Shown: positions 54,066 to 64,000 of the stretch, piece after piece
Position numbering within the stretch: the first letter of the stretch is position 1
Layout: the number at the start of each line of letters is the position of its first letter
Assembly (NCBI GenBank): GCA_022419385.1
Contig: JAJUBI010000001.1
Span: 5,084,001-5,148,000, forward strand
Source of the DNA: Paraconiothyrium sp. Pb-2020
Lineage: Eukaryota > Ascomycota > Dothideomycetes > Pleosporales > Didymosphaeriaceae
Length of the DNA: 64,000 bases
Direction: 5' to 3'
Translations under genes and position numbers: made by a program
The notes under the pieces: model-generated
The model's input: only the letters and a program-made list of their open reading frames with translations
Told to the model about the DNA's origin: nothing
The model's database searches: none

Positions 54066-55082
54066 TCATCGCAGATTCCTGCTAATCCCCGGCTCGATGC
54101 CCTCCAGCCTCCCCAAAACCTCCCTCCAGACCAGCTCCTGCACCTCCCTCCCTTCACTCGTCCTTACGAAATTCCCCACCAGCGCGACCTGGCAATTACT
54201 TAAGTACTCGCCGAACGAGTCTCTTCCCGCACTCGCTGCATGCACCAGCGTCCTACTCCCGACTTCTGTGCTTCTCGCCCGCATTGCAATCTTGCCAATG
54301 TACGCTATAGGTGCGAAATCCCTCGTCAGGGCCGAGTGGCAGAAACCTGGGTTCACACAGTTGATCACCACTGGATAGTCCTTTCCCAGAGACGATGTTA
54401 GTTCCCGTAACAAGAGCACTTGCAGAAGCTTAGAGGTCGGATAGCGGCCCGAGCGGCTGGATGTGCGGGGATCGTTGAGAGCGTCGAGTAGCGTGGTGTG
54501 GACGCCCTGGCGGAGCGCTTTGCGTTCTGGAATCGTGGCCTGGTGGTGCAGCTCTGATGTTACAACTGTCAGATGGGGTTGAGTGTTGTGTTTGAGCGCT
54601 GTTTCCTTGAGTTTGGGGAGGAGGAGAAAGGCGAGGAGAAATGTGGACACAACATTTGTAGTGATTTGGAGTTCGTCCAAGGCGCCGTCGATCTTGTAGA
54701 ATCGGTACTTTGAGACTCCGGCATTCTCGAGAAGACAGTCTAGTCTCTCCAAGGTGTTACATCGCGTTGCAAATTCTTTGACGGATTCGTAAGAGCAGAG
54801 GTCCAGAGGCCAACATTCGATGACGTTGGGCGCACAAGCAGTCGAAATTTCTATGGAAGCCTTCGCTTTTTGGGCTGCGTCTATGTTCCGCGCTGCGATG
54901 ATGACCTTATTAGCGCCCAGACGCGCAAACTGCCGCGCAGCTTCTCTTCCGAGCCCGATGTTGGCCCCTGTGACAATCACAGTTCGCCCGGTCCATTGTG
55001 TCGTAGGATAAGGTGGCGTAAAGCACCATTGACTCCAGAGAAGGGTTCTCCAGTAATGGAATCGGGGTTCTGTGGCTGACAT
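54066..55082 (-). CDS. Short-chain dehydrogenase/reductase (retinol-dehydrogenase-like)
   Basis: A single exon encodes 338 residues. The cofactor motif TGANIGLG is at 38-45, followed by ARLGANKVIIAARN. The NAG motif is in LLENAGVSKYRF (120-122), catalytic Ser176 in TVVTSELHH, and Tyr214 and Lys218 in RYPTSKLLQVLLL. The aromatic N-terminal extension (FHYWRTLLWSQWCFTPPYP) is typical of fungal members of this SDR group. VINCVNPGFCHSALTRD follows the active site. The substrate is unknown; similar genes occur both alone and in secondary-metabolite clusters, but no cluster partners are seen here. It converges with the CAP-protein gene, leaving a 240-nt shared 3' region. Confidence 0.9.
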   Translation of the reverse strand: MSATEPRFHYWRTLLWSQWCFTPPYPTTQWTGRTVIVTGANIGLGREAARQFARLGANKVIIAARNIDAAQKAKASIEISTACAPNVIECWPLDLCSYESVKEFATRCNTLERLDCLLENAGVSKYRFYKIDGALDELQITTNVVSTFLLAFLLLPKLKETALKHNTQPHLTVVTSELHHQATIPERKALRQGVHTTLLDALNDPRTSSRSGRYPTSKLLQVLLLRELTSSLGKDYPVVINCVNPGFCHSALTRDFAPIAYIGKIAMRARSTEVGSRTLVHAASAGRDSFGEYLSNCQVALVGNFVRTSEGREVQELVWREVLGRLEGIEPGISRNLR

Positions 55083-55716
55083 GTCTGTTGAACTCTGTAT
55101 ATGAGTGTCGTTGATGTGGCAGAATATCGCGGGGCTTGCGATGTGGTCGCGTCTCGCGATGTGAGGTTGTCCCCCTACATTGCACGTTTCAGATCAGGGA
55201 CCCCTCTGGTGCCAGACCTGACCAGCATCTATCTACAGAGCGCCCTAACCTGCACCAGAAAGGACCAGCTCCCCGGAGAAACGGCTCAGTCTCGTGATTA
55301 GGGGCTAAACCGTTGATCGCTAATGGCACGGCTCCGGTGACTTCGAAGCTTGGATGGGGCCGCCTGCCAGCGACGTTTCTGTCGTGCGGGGCGTGCGCGA
55401 AGCCATCAGACATGAAGCTTGTATCGAATGGTAAGTCATGAACAGTCACTATGCCCCGTCGGCCGTAGTCTAGATGAAGAAATGGCGGGTGTATGCATGT
55501 CGAGTGCTCACTCAAGCTTCGCTGAGCCCTCGTGTGGATGGGGCACGGGCATTGTTGATTGGCTGGGAAGTTTGCGGTTCCTGCGTCGACCTTCTCCACC
55601 CTACGTGCCGTGCCCGGCTTCTGGAAATGTTGCCATGATCGCTTGCACAATATAAAGCTTTGTATAAAGCATCTTCGCATTCGTTGTTCATCAATATCTG
55701 TTCAAGGCCTCCCACG
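55083..55716. other. Divergent promoter region between SDR and AIM6 genes
   Basis: Contains a TATA box for the plus-strand gene near 55651. Nothing else is recognised. Confidence 0.4.
55651..55657 (+). promoter_or_regulatory. TATA box of the AIM6-like gene
   Basis: TATAAAG lies 66 nt before the start codon, preceded by CACAA. The short distance fits a brief 5' leader (TCATCAATATCTG region as likely start). Confidence 0.55.
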
Positions 55717-56873
55717 ATGCGTTTCGCCTTCGCTATTCCCTTCGCGGGGCTCGCCCTTGCATCGTCTATTCCCGATGTGTCGAGCACGCTTCAGAACATT
55801 TTGAAGAACACGGAGCAGACGAACAAGTACAAATATCCCACTGACTTCACACGAGGTATTTTACCGGTATGTTTCGCCACCGTTGTACAGCATCAGCACT
55901 TATTCTTCGTACCCAGATACCAGTCCACAGCCACAACGATTGTACGCAACGTCGGGGTACAGCGTGGTGTTTAGGCTGGGAGATTGTCAAAGACTCCAAT
56001 TCTCACGCCACTGCGTCTGAAATCTTTAGACATTAGTAACTGCCTAGAACACCTACTCTACCCACTTCCTTGGTTTATGAACATTACGCTGATTGTATAC
56101 CCCCGCCTTTAGACTGGAGGGATGTGCCATTCTACTCTGGCCTTTCTTACGGCGCCGTCTCCACCGAAGCAGACGTCTGGCTGATTAATGGCACGCTCTA
56201 CGTCGGCCATGAGCGCCAGGCTCTGACCAAAGAGCGAACCCTAGAATCGCTCTATATTAACCCCATCCTCGACACTCTGCATCGCCAGAATCCTATAACA
56301 GACTTCTCCAGCGAAGCGACATTCAACGGCGTTTTCGATACATCCAGCGATCAGACCTTATATTTTTTTATCGACCTCAAGACCCCCGGACCAGAAACTT
56401 GGCCCGCCGTACTATCTGCGCTTGAACCCCTGCGGAGTGCAGGATACCTCTCCACGTACGATGGAAAGACATTCACTTCGAAGCCCGTCACTGTAATCGG
56501 AACCGGTAATACGCCAATTTGGCTTGTGCAATCGGCCGTCCCGCGCGATGCTTTCTACGATGCGCCTTTAGCCCAATTGGGGACCGACTTTTCCAATATA
56601 ACCTCCAACGACTCCCCTATTGCCAGTACCGACTTCGAAGCAAGCTTTGGCCAGGTCCGCACGGAGAGCTTCAACGACACGCAGCTGGAGACTTTGCGTC
56701 AGCAGCTCAAGACGGCCCACGATAAGGGAATAAAGGCTAGGTATTGGAATCAGCCTGGCTTTCCTATTGGTACGAGGAACTCTGTTTGGAGGACGCTGTA
56801 TAATGAGGGAGTTGATTTCATCAACGTTGATGATCTTGAAGGGGTGGCTGGATTCTGGGAGAGCCACGGTTAG
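55717..56873 (+). CDS. AIM6-family PLC-like phosphodiesterase, secreted, with 25-nt microexon
   Basis: Exons 55717-55866, 55917-55941 and 56113-56873 encode 311 residues. A signal peptide (MRFAFAIPFAGLALAS) starts the protein. The 25-nt middle exon encodes IPVHSHND plus one base of the following Tyr; His54 and His56 belong to the catalytic core of PLC-like TIM barrels. The rest continues WRDVPFYSGLSYGAVSTEAD, LYVGHERQALTKERTLESLY, YFFIDLKTPG, and near the end VDFINVDDLEGVAGFW. These match the altered-inheritance-of-mitochondria protein 6 (AIM6) family, related to glycerophosphodiester phosphodiesterases; the substrate is unknown. Without the microexon the reading frame and active-site histidines are both lost. 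Intron 2 is 171 nt. Phase is kept at both junctions. Confidence 0.88.
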
Positions 56874-57117
56874 ACGAAAGGCTATCTACGATAAACTACT
56901 GGACCCCTAAGGCAACTATAATGCAACGTGGCGGTCAATGTAGGTGAGGAAAATGCGGGATGACGTGATAGCACTTAATTGAATGACGACTGATGCCATT
57001 ACCCGTGCCGGTCTTCTCTGGGCGGTGTGATATAGGCATTATGCATCAACTTTGAAAACAATTCGCCACTGTGTGTCGTAGCTAGGGGATGCTGCTAAAT
57101 GTGTCCTTGCTGTGAGT

Positions 57118-57957
57118 CTACTTCTTGCCCTTCTTCTTGTTTTCCTCTTTGACATCCTTAGCAAATCCACCCAACACTAACGCCTCACGTGCTGCTGTAT
57201 TGATGATACGGAACCGATCAGGCCCCAAATGAATTCCACCATACCATCTCGTTACGACCACCATGACATTCCATACGTCCATCAACTGCATCAGATGCAG
57301 CATCCTCCCGCCGGCGGCCGTCTCACCGTCGTCATCGCAATCCTGGTAGCTGGTATCGTTCGGTCCTTTTATGCGCCAGGCAGTCATATTGTGTGTAGCT
57401 TTGGCGGCCTTCTTATCTGTCCCCAACAGGTGTGCAACGTAATGCTTTGCCTGGTCTGGAGACGAAACTGGAGCCACACGGGCGAGGAAAACAGATTTCT
57501 TCTCCGTGATCTGAGGGCCGATGATCCAGGGCGGTTCGGGCCCTAAATCTGGGGTAAGATCCTGTGGTGCTTCTGCTGGGGGTTCAGGATCGTCTTGCCT
57601 GTCTCGCTGAACGCCTCCATTTTCTTCTGCATTTTCGATGGTTTCGCGTACCTCCTCGAGAAGATCGTAGATGCAGGCCTCACCGGGGTTATAGACTCGC
57701 GCAAGAACATCCCGAACCACATCGACGACCTTGCTCCCCATGCCCTTCGGAACATGTTGTCCAACACTTTCCGTTCCTAAGATTGATGGAGGGGCATCCG
57801 GATAGTCTTGGGGGAACTCGATCCTTAACGTGATATCTGGCAGAGAGGGGAGGCGTAAGCTGCAGAGCGTCGAATCTTCATTCAGTACTCTAAGAGTGTC
57901 CTCCTCGAATATCGAATTTATGGAGATAATCTCATCTTGGATGGCATCGTTGGTCAT
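57118..57957 (-). CDS. yih1: IMPACT/Yih1-like RWD and UPF0029 protein, regulator of Gcn2
   Basis: A single exon gives 279 residues from the ATG at 57957 (MTNDAIQDEIISINSIFEED). That start places the RWD domain at the N-terminus, so the 47 additional upstream codons (to 58098) are considered leader. RWD covers about 1-105, including LRIEFPQDYPDAPPSIL. An acidic linker (EENGGVQRDRQDDPEPPAEA) leads to the UPF0029/IMPACT domain (about 155-260) with KKSVFLARVAPV, HNMTAWRIKGP, DDDGETAAGGRMLHLMQLMD, and VVVTRWYGGIHLGPDRFRII. Yih1/IMPACT binds Gcn1 and limits activation of the eIF2-alpha kinase Gcn2 during amino-acid starvation. The Lys-rich end (KEENKKKGKK) is common in fungal forms. It shares a 191-nt divergent promoter with the CID-SR gene. 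Confidence 0.93.
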   Translation of the reverse strand: MTNDAIQDEIISINSIFEEDTLRVLNEDSTLCSLRLPSLPDITLRIEFPQDYPDAPPSILGTESVGQHVPKGMGSKVVDVVRDVLARVYNPGEACIYDLLEEVRETIENAEENGGVQRDRQDDPEPPAEAPQDLTPDLGPEPPWIIGPQITEKKSVFLARVAPVSSPDQAKHYVAHLLGTDKKAAKATHNMTAWRIKGPNDTSYQDCDDDGETAAGGRMLHLMQLMDVWNVMVVVTRWYGGIHLGPDRFRIINTAAREALVLGGFAKDVKEENKKKGKK

Positions 57958-58148
57958 GGTTAGGGCTGCATGGAGCTTTGACGCAGGTGTGGGGGGAAGG
58001 TGATGGCGCCACGCTAGGCTTAGCGTCGAACCCGGCAACAAAGCTTCAATGTTAGCTTCAGTTGCAGAAACGCGACAGACCTTTGAACATCCCCACACTC
58101 GCCGTCAACCACGCGATCCCGCACCGCCGCTAATCACTGGCAGATGCA

Positions 58149-60045
58149 ATGGCGAATAGCGACGAGCTCAAGCGCGCCGAAACAGGTCTACGAATAGCGC
58201 AGCTCAAGTTTAAACAAGCTCTCAAGCGCGAAGACAACTCGGGGCAATCACTCCCGTCTGTCTCCCTCGAGTCCAGCACAAGCTTTTGCGACGACATCGA
58301 TGCGGTGCTCCGGCTGAACACGACGGACAACGTCCAGGTATCTATCAAAACGGCATCGAGCTACCCAGTCTGGAGCAGACTAATCGCGAACTTAGACTTG
58401 CAAGAAATGGATAGTCAAGCACATAGCTCCTTCTAAAGCACGCACTGCGGTCCTGGGTGAATACTTGGTAGCCGTCTCCAAGTCAATTATCGTTGAACAA
58501 CCCGCCAAATCAGTCAAAGCCGCTCGATCTCGCCTGGCTGTACTCCTCGTTATCAGTGATGTCCTTCACGCGGAGAAGTTTCACCGCGAAGATGGCGCAG
58601 CGGCAGGACATGTCGCCACCCATCTAAAATCGTACATTGAGAATTTGGTTGAACTCGCGGCTCTGGCTGTACCAGGAAAGGATTCGAAAGCCGAGCAGCA
58701 GCTGAAAGCTGTCCTCAATTTCTGGGGCGCCAGTGCCTGTATCAGCGCTGGGGACTTCAAGTCTGTTCGCGAGCGAGCGGACGAGGGGATCGCGGTAGCA
58801 CAAGGCGCGACGCCGCAGCTCAAAAGAACACACGCGCTACCCGACTGGTTTGGTGACAGGAGTGTCCCGTGGCACGAGCTATCTGCATCCTACATGGTTG
58901 AGCCTCTGTTGAAGAACCCTGATCGTCCGATACCCACGAATGCGATCAGTGCGACTCGATTTGACCAGAAACAGCCTTCGGATCGTACACGAAAATTGCT
59001 CGATGAATACTTCGAAAACATCGACCTGCAGTATGTACCAACGGCAGACAATCCAACCGGCGAGACGAAGAAGTACAAGCTATGGCTCGATTCAATTGGC
59101 CAGCTGGTGAAACAGAACAAGGAGACTCAGGAAGTGACAACCGTATGCAACGGCTACGGATGGTCCACGGAGTTCTGTCAGCAGATGCAAGAAAATGGGA
59201 TCCCTGATAGGGTTACGGAACTCAGGGAGGGATATAAGGAGGAAGCTGCGCAACATATTCGTGACAGTCGATGGAAATCACCCCCACGCGACTATGGCCG
59301 GAGTTCGCGGTCGCCTCGCCATCGTTATTCACGCAGCTCGGACTCACGCTCTCGTTCTCGCACGCGCTCGCGCTCGAGCTCATACGGCAGACATGACCAC
59401 GGCGCTCGATCACGATCCAGCGAGCGCCGCCGACAATCTTCCCGTGACGATGGCAGGATGTCGAATGGACGACCTAGCCGATTTGACGACAAAGGACGTA
59501 TATCCCATGACGACCTCAACCGTAAGCGTCCGCACGACAGGCAATCGCGTTGGAATGATAATCAACGCGGCTCTTCTGATGCCAAACGCAACGATCCAGT
59601 GCCATCTACTCAGCCGCATAGCTATAGCGCACCAAATGCGTATCCACAACAAGTCTTCCCTCCACCAATGTCGCAGCCACCACACAATATGTCTGGTTTC
59701 GTTCCACCTCCACCGCCACAGCCGGGACAGTTTCCAGGGTTTCCAATGCCTGGGTTTCCGCCACCACCGCCTCCGCCTCAGCACTTTCAGAGTGCCGGTG
59801 TCCCGCCGCCACCTCCTCCACCACCGCCAAACTTCCAAGGGCCGTTCTATGGCGCACCTCCGAATGCTGGAAGCTTTCAGAATAATGCATATCAATTTGG
59901 GAATAATGCTCCACCTTATCAAGGCAATTTTGGTGGGTATGCTGGGCAACCACAAGGCAACTTCCGCGGAAGCTTTCAGGGTGGACAAAGAGGTGGTTTT
60001 CGTGGTGGTTTTCAAGGACAAGGACGTGGTCAAGGCAGGTATTGA
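58149..60045 (+). CDS. CID-domain RNA-processing factor with SR, polyproline and RGG regions
   Basis: Exons 58149-58337 and 58396-60045 encode 612 residues. The N-terminal 170 residues form a CTD-interaction-like domain, joined across the intron as DNVQ-TCKKWIVKHIAPSKA, followed by GEYLVAVSKSI and AVLLVISDVLHAEKF. A helical middle region (about 200-320) is followed by an RS domain (about 335-400; SRSRSRTRSRSSSYG). Long proline blocks interrupted by Phe-Pro-Gly (about 490-545) and a Gly/Gln/Arg C-terminus (RGGFRGGFQGQGRGQGRY) close the protein. The layout resembles CHERP/SR140-type U2 snRNP-associated proteins, so a link between transcription and splicing is plausible. The low-complexity C-terminal third suits phase separation. 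The stop at 60043 ends the RGG tail. Confidence 0.85.
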
Positions 60046-60677
60046 TGCTTTGTCAATAGTATAGAGTGATAGTGTGAACCATAATTGGGGAGACCCATTG
60101 CCATAGTCGATGCCGCTCGTGTCGGCAAAAGTGCAGGCGGACGTATTGAGAAGATTGAGATAGAAAGCGACATGTGGGTAATATGGTGTGACCTGAGAGT
60201 GCTATACCCGCTCGCTTATACGTGCGTTTGCTTCCTCTCACTCACTGCTCACTTTCACTTATGAAGTAGCGATTTTACGGTCATCTTTTATTGCTTTTGA
60301 TTCTCCTGCGAATGAGCACCGGAGTTCCTGACAGTGGAAGCGAACGCGAGCACTCATCTTTCCACTCTGAGCCATCAAACGCTGCGCCTTAATAGCATCT
60401 AGCAATTTTGTTTCTACCCTCTTCGTTTGGAAGACTCCTACTGCTGCCCAGCAGTTCGAGCGTAGTTACAATCGCATAGCACGTTCTCGGTGCATGGGTA
60501 TCGCTCCGAGTGGGCTCGGACAAAGTTGGCGTGTGATTGGTCACACAGTGGAGGTGGGTGTCCCGCGCGCCGCGCTTGCCTTGGTCCTCGGGTTGTCAAT
60601 ACCATTGCTTGAGCACCATTCCTAACCATGATCAGTTTACACAGGATTAGCCACTCCATCCGCGCTCGTTTCGCGCG
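60046..60677. other. Intergenic between CID-SR and HDA2/3-like genes
   Basis: Promoter region only; I see no gene, tRNA or repeat. Confidence 0.4.
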
Positions 60678-63600
60678 ATGGCCTCTTTGAAGCGCAAGAG
60701 GACAAGTAACGGTAATCGATCGCGGGGAGGAATACCCACGGCGACGCAGGATAGCACAGAGACCACCACCACCACCGAAGGCGGCCACAATCTCCATGGA
60801 ATAAGGAACCTTCTTAGAAAACCTCCCAAACAGCGACAGCCACGCGCAGACGCGCGCTCGAGTTCGACAACTCATTCATCGGGAATTTCGACACCTCCAG
60901 CACGTAGAAAACCTAAGCAAGACCCTCCGCCTAGATCTACCCGCACTACCCGTTCGTCGTCGCAATTCTCCCTTCCGCGAGGTCCTTCGCCCCAAGTCCA
61001 GGTCTCACCGCACAGTCCCTCGAGGTGCAAGAACGCTATATGCTTTTCACAGATCAATTCAACGCCAGATCCATCGGCTCAGAGCGCAGCCCAAAGATCA
61101 TATCTATCACAATCACGCACCTCCTTCAGCTTTAGAGACAAAGGCGAGGTCCCTGAATCAGAGTCAGAGCCGGACGACACGGTCAACCACCCCTCGGCAA
61201 GCTATCGTCCCACAACACAAACAACGTCCCCATCTGCGTCGAGCCAGTGGAAAGGATCAAATTCTTCTACGCACGAGGTACGTGTACAGTAATCTGACAA
61301 TTACTTGTCCGTTAACAAAACTCACAGTCTACGGCTACTTCTCCTTCCTACGAAGAATCGCCTCCCTCGCCGTCATTTTCCATTCCAGAGACTGATCCCG
61401 ATCTCGAATCTACACCTGACGAGAAGAAGTTGAGGGAGTTGAAGGAGGGATCTTCGAAGACGGATCGGTTTCGCAGATTCAGGAAGAAAGCTGTCGAGAG
61501 ATACCCGACACCTTTGAGGCTAGTGGTACGTTATCTACGATTGAAGAGCTCTCAGAGCATAAGGTTCATCACTCTCCCCAGGAAGAACTTGCAGACGTGA
61601 CCAATAGCATCGCAGAGAAATTGATCGTGCAAGAAGTGGAGCCTTCCACTCAGGAAGAGCTAATGGACGCGCCTCAGAGCACCGCTGAAGATCTTCCCGT
61701 GCGGAAGCTTCAGCACTCCGCGCAAGTCGAACTACTAGACGGGCCGTATAGCTCCGCGCCAGACGTCGACCCTATTGTTCAAGGAGGGACGGACGGCGCT
61801 CAGAATACTCTTGAGGAGTCGTTGGCCCACGAAATTCCATCAACATCTCAAGACCAGCGCCAGATCACGCCGCAGATCACGCCTTCAGAACTGTGTGGGC
61901 AACAACAGTCTCAACCTGAGAGCGAGGAGCGGACAACGATTCTCGAATCAAGTGTTCCAACTTCGCCGCCTGATCAGGCGCAAGGACGACGATCACAGTC
62001 CGAGGAGCCTTTGGAAAACCACCCGGCGGCTGCGCCATCAGACGCACAGCCATCAGCCTCATCTGTAGAGTCACATATATCTCAATCCATCCCGCAAGTG
62101 GATCTTTCGCCAGAGCCCGTTATATTCGGGCAGCGAACCCCGCGCCGCAATAACGTACATCGATTCTCCAGGCTTGGTCCCGACACTGGCCGCCAAGAAT
62201 CCGCCAAGACCAACCGCGCTAACGGCGATCCTGAGCTTCGCACGCTTTCTCAACCTTCCTTGTCTCAGACACAACGAGTAATAATTTGCAATCCTGCCTT
62301 GGACATTGGGCAATACAGTGGCGCATTAATTCCTTTGCGCCAAGAGTCTTCTCACGGAACTCCATATCCGTCTGGTGAGGATTCGTCTTCGGTCCCTCAA
62401 CCACCACCAAAGCAGTCATCAGGGCCTCTAGATTTCGAGAGTGACGCTCCCCCGAGGCCTGGAACGCCTTCGAATCCATTTCTCTCAGTCGGTATGGAGT
62501 TGAACGCAGGTGCTCCGCGGTCAGTACCGCAGGCGACTCCGGAAGTTTCATCAGCACTGGAAAACACCCTGCCAAATGAGACTCTCGCTGGCGGCAGTGA
62601 TACGAGGAGGCTCCCGGTGCCGAACAAATCGCCTGAGCCCCCATCGTGGACCGACTACCTAGCGGAACAGAAAGCCGAATCTGATGCCAAACAGAAGCAG
62701 AGAAAGGAGAAACGTGAGAAGGACCGCGCCCTCAAAGCAGCGGAGCGGGAAAAGGAGTCGCGGGAGAAGAGGGCCCGTACGCAATCAGAAGCTTTGGAGA
62801 GGATGCGCGGCTTTGAGCGACTAGCAGCGCCAGGGTCTGGCACACGGTCGCCTTCCACGATCCCTGACCGTCTCCCTGTCCCCCAAGAGCCGACCTCTTT
62901 AAGAACTGTGGCTACCTTGGTACCCGGGCCTGTTCCAATGGCGGCCAAAGGTCATCAGGATACTGCAGTCAAGTCCCAGCCCGATCTCGAGGCTGAAGCA
63001 CCTTTGTTGGTCCCAGAAGATACCGATATGGGTGAGGCTCAGTACAGCGACGACGAAGAGGAAGAAAGCCTTTTGATCGACAATCTCGAACTAGAGGATG
63101 AAGAATATATCGTTACACTTCCTATGCAGGGCCGACAAGCAGACGACTATCGGACACTGAGCGCAGAACTTGAGGATCTTTACACTTCACTTAGCCATAA
63201 TCATCCAGCAGCTCAATCGCAAGTTGAAAACGTTTTGAAGAAGCTGCGCTCCGTCGAAACGCACATTGATCTTGTGCGGGTGAGCAACCAGACTTCGCAG
63301 CCGGATGACAACCAATCGAACCTAGACAAGCACCTGGTGAAGTGGAGTTGTAATAATTCCATAAAATTCAGTTTCCTGAAAGAGCTCTTGTCTATAATAC
63401 AAGCACGAGACTTACACGTCATTCTATTGGTCGATGACCAGAACAATGCTCAGCTATTCAGCATCGTGGAATCATTCCTGCGAGGGATCAACCTCAGCTT
63501 CGAATCTCCAAGTACTGGACACTCGCATAAAGCTGTGAATGAGCCAAACGAACAGAAGCTGTTAAACATCACGATCCTTGCGAGCACTGACTCTCGAATT

Positions 63601-63999
63601 CTACGGGAGACACACCTAATAGTGTGCCTCGATGGCAAACCCGACGTAACAAGCATCCGCAAAAAGCCATGGGCCCTGAAACCTGATCGTTCAGGCGTCC
63701 CGCTCGTTCAGCTTGTCATACCCAGGACCGTAGGTCATATCGATCGGTATCTGTCTGCGAAACTCGACGCGAAGCGGAAGCTGGATACCATCATATCAAC
63801 GTTATCACAGTTCGTGACCCAGAAAACCCTTGGGCATGCTGTCGATGGTGCTCCCTCCAAGTCGTATGTACGTGACATCGTGAAGTTTCTCCTCCCTTCC
63901 CAGGATGAATCAGCGTTGTCCAATTGGCCAAGCCCTCGTCTTGGTAATATCAAGGATGATATCGAGTACCAGTCCCAACACTCCTGCTCGGACACATAA
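60678..63999 (+). CDS. HDA2/HDA3-like subunit of a class II histone deacetylase complex (possibly incomplete at 3' end)
   Basis: Exons 60678-61277, 61328-61525 and 61582-63999 encode 1071 residues. The first 800 residues are disordered, Ser/Thr/Pro/Gln-rich, with a basic start (SLKRKRTSNGNRSRG) and a Lys/Arg/Glu coiled-coil stretch (KQKQRKEKREKDRALKAAER). The ordered C-terminal part (about 840-1071) contains NSIKFSFLKELLSIIQARDL, HVILLVDDQNNAQLFSIVES, THLIVCLDGKPDVT, and VPLVQLVIPRTVGHIDRYL. These resemble the helicase-like DUF (HDA2-3) of fungal Hda2/Hda3. These subunits scaffold the Hda1 deacetylase on chromatin. The usual C-terminal coiled-coil region is missing: a TAA at 63997-63999 may be the true end, or an intron may begin just before it and the gene continue beyond the window. 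Confidence 0.65.
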
Positions 64000-64000
64000 T

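Noticed and set aside
57958..58098. 47-codon N-terminal extension of the Yih1-like protein
   Set aside because: It would run into the shared 191-nt promoter and displace the RWD domain from its usual N-terminal position.
59195..60064. 289-codon alternative frame inside the CID-SR gene
   Set aside because: Shadow of the low-complexity RS, polyproline and RGG coding repeats in another frame.

Overview
The window looks like part of a filamentous ascomycete chromosome (Pezizomycotina, plausibly Dothideomycetes). Genes sit singly on both strands. Most are broken by short introns of about 45-60 nt with GTANGT-type donors and CTAAC/CTGAC-like branch sites. Fungus-specific families are common (DUF3433, AIM6, NmrA, HDA2/3, AA11 LPMO), and the 5S rRNA gene is dispersed among protein genes rather than in an array. 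No operons, insertion sequences or CRISPR arrays are visible. I rebuilt exon structures by hand, requiring splice sites, reading phase and family conservation to agree.

Layout. 1-3.4 kb: 3' part of a DUF3433 membrane protein. 5.9-7.1 kb: secreted AA11-type copper LPMO. 8.3-18.1 kb, all on the plus strand: calcineurin A, CFIm25/CPSF5, dephospho-CoA kinase, a tryptophan-rich disordered protein, and a KEN-box protein with many SP/TP sites. 18.7-19.6 kb: decayed F-box gene. 20-24.4 kb, minus strand: a PAN-like membrane protein, a 2OG-Fe(II) oxygenase and a secreted GMC oxidoreductase. 25.5-33 kb, minus strand: Gid7/WDR26, GH1 beta-glucosidase, Vps75-like histone chaperone. 33.7-42.3 kb, plus strand: orphan nucleotidyltransferase-like protein, L-asparaginase with ankyrin repeat, NmrA, mitochondrial bL19. 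42.6-45.3 kb, minus strand: a Glu-rich hypothetical, PMP3-family proteolipid, and one doubtful small gene. 46-47.5 kb: MmgE/PrpD enzyme resembling cis-aconitate decarboxylase, then a 5S rRNA gene. 48.2-56.9 kb: SDR, tannase/feruloyl esterase, CAP/PR-1 protein, second SDR, AIM6 phosphodiesterase. 57.1-64 kb: Yih1/IMPACT and a CID-SR protein from one short divergent promoter, then an HDA2/3-like subunit ending at the window edge.

Functionally this is a mixed housekeeping region. Nutrient and stress control recurs: NmrA (nitrogen repression), Gid7 (catabolite-linked ubiquitin ligase), Yih1 (Gcn2 control), asparaginase, calcineurin. Secreted plant- or polymer-directed enzymes are scattered through it: LPMO, GH1, tannase/feruloyl esterase, GMC oxidase, CAP protein. 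That suits a plant-associated or saprotrophic lifestyle, but does not prove one. I found no convincing new multigene system. The items most worth a second look are an orphan NTase-like protein with a D-x-D...D signature, phase-preserving introns (one would insert a hydrophobic segment into the histone chaperone), an intron that decides whether asparaginase carries its ankyrin repeat, a 25-nt catalytic microexon, a GC-AG intron, and a divergent but helix-compensated 5S rRNA.
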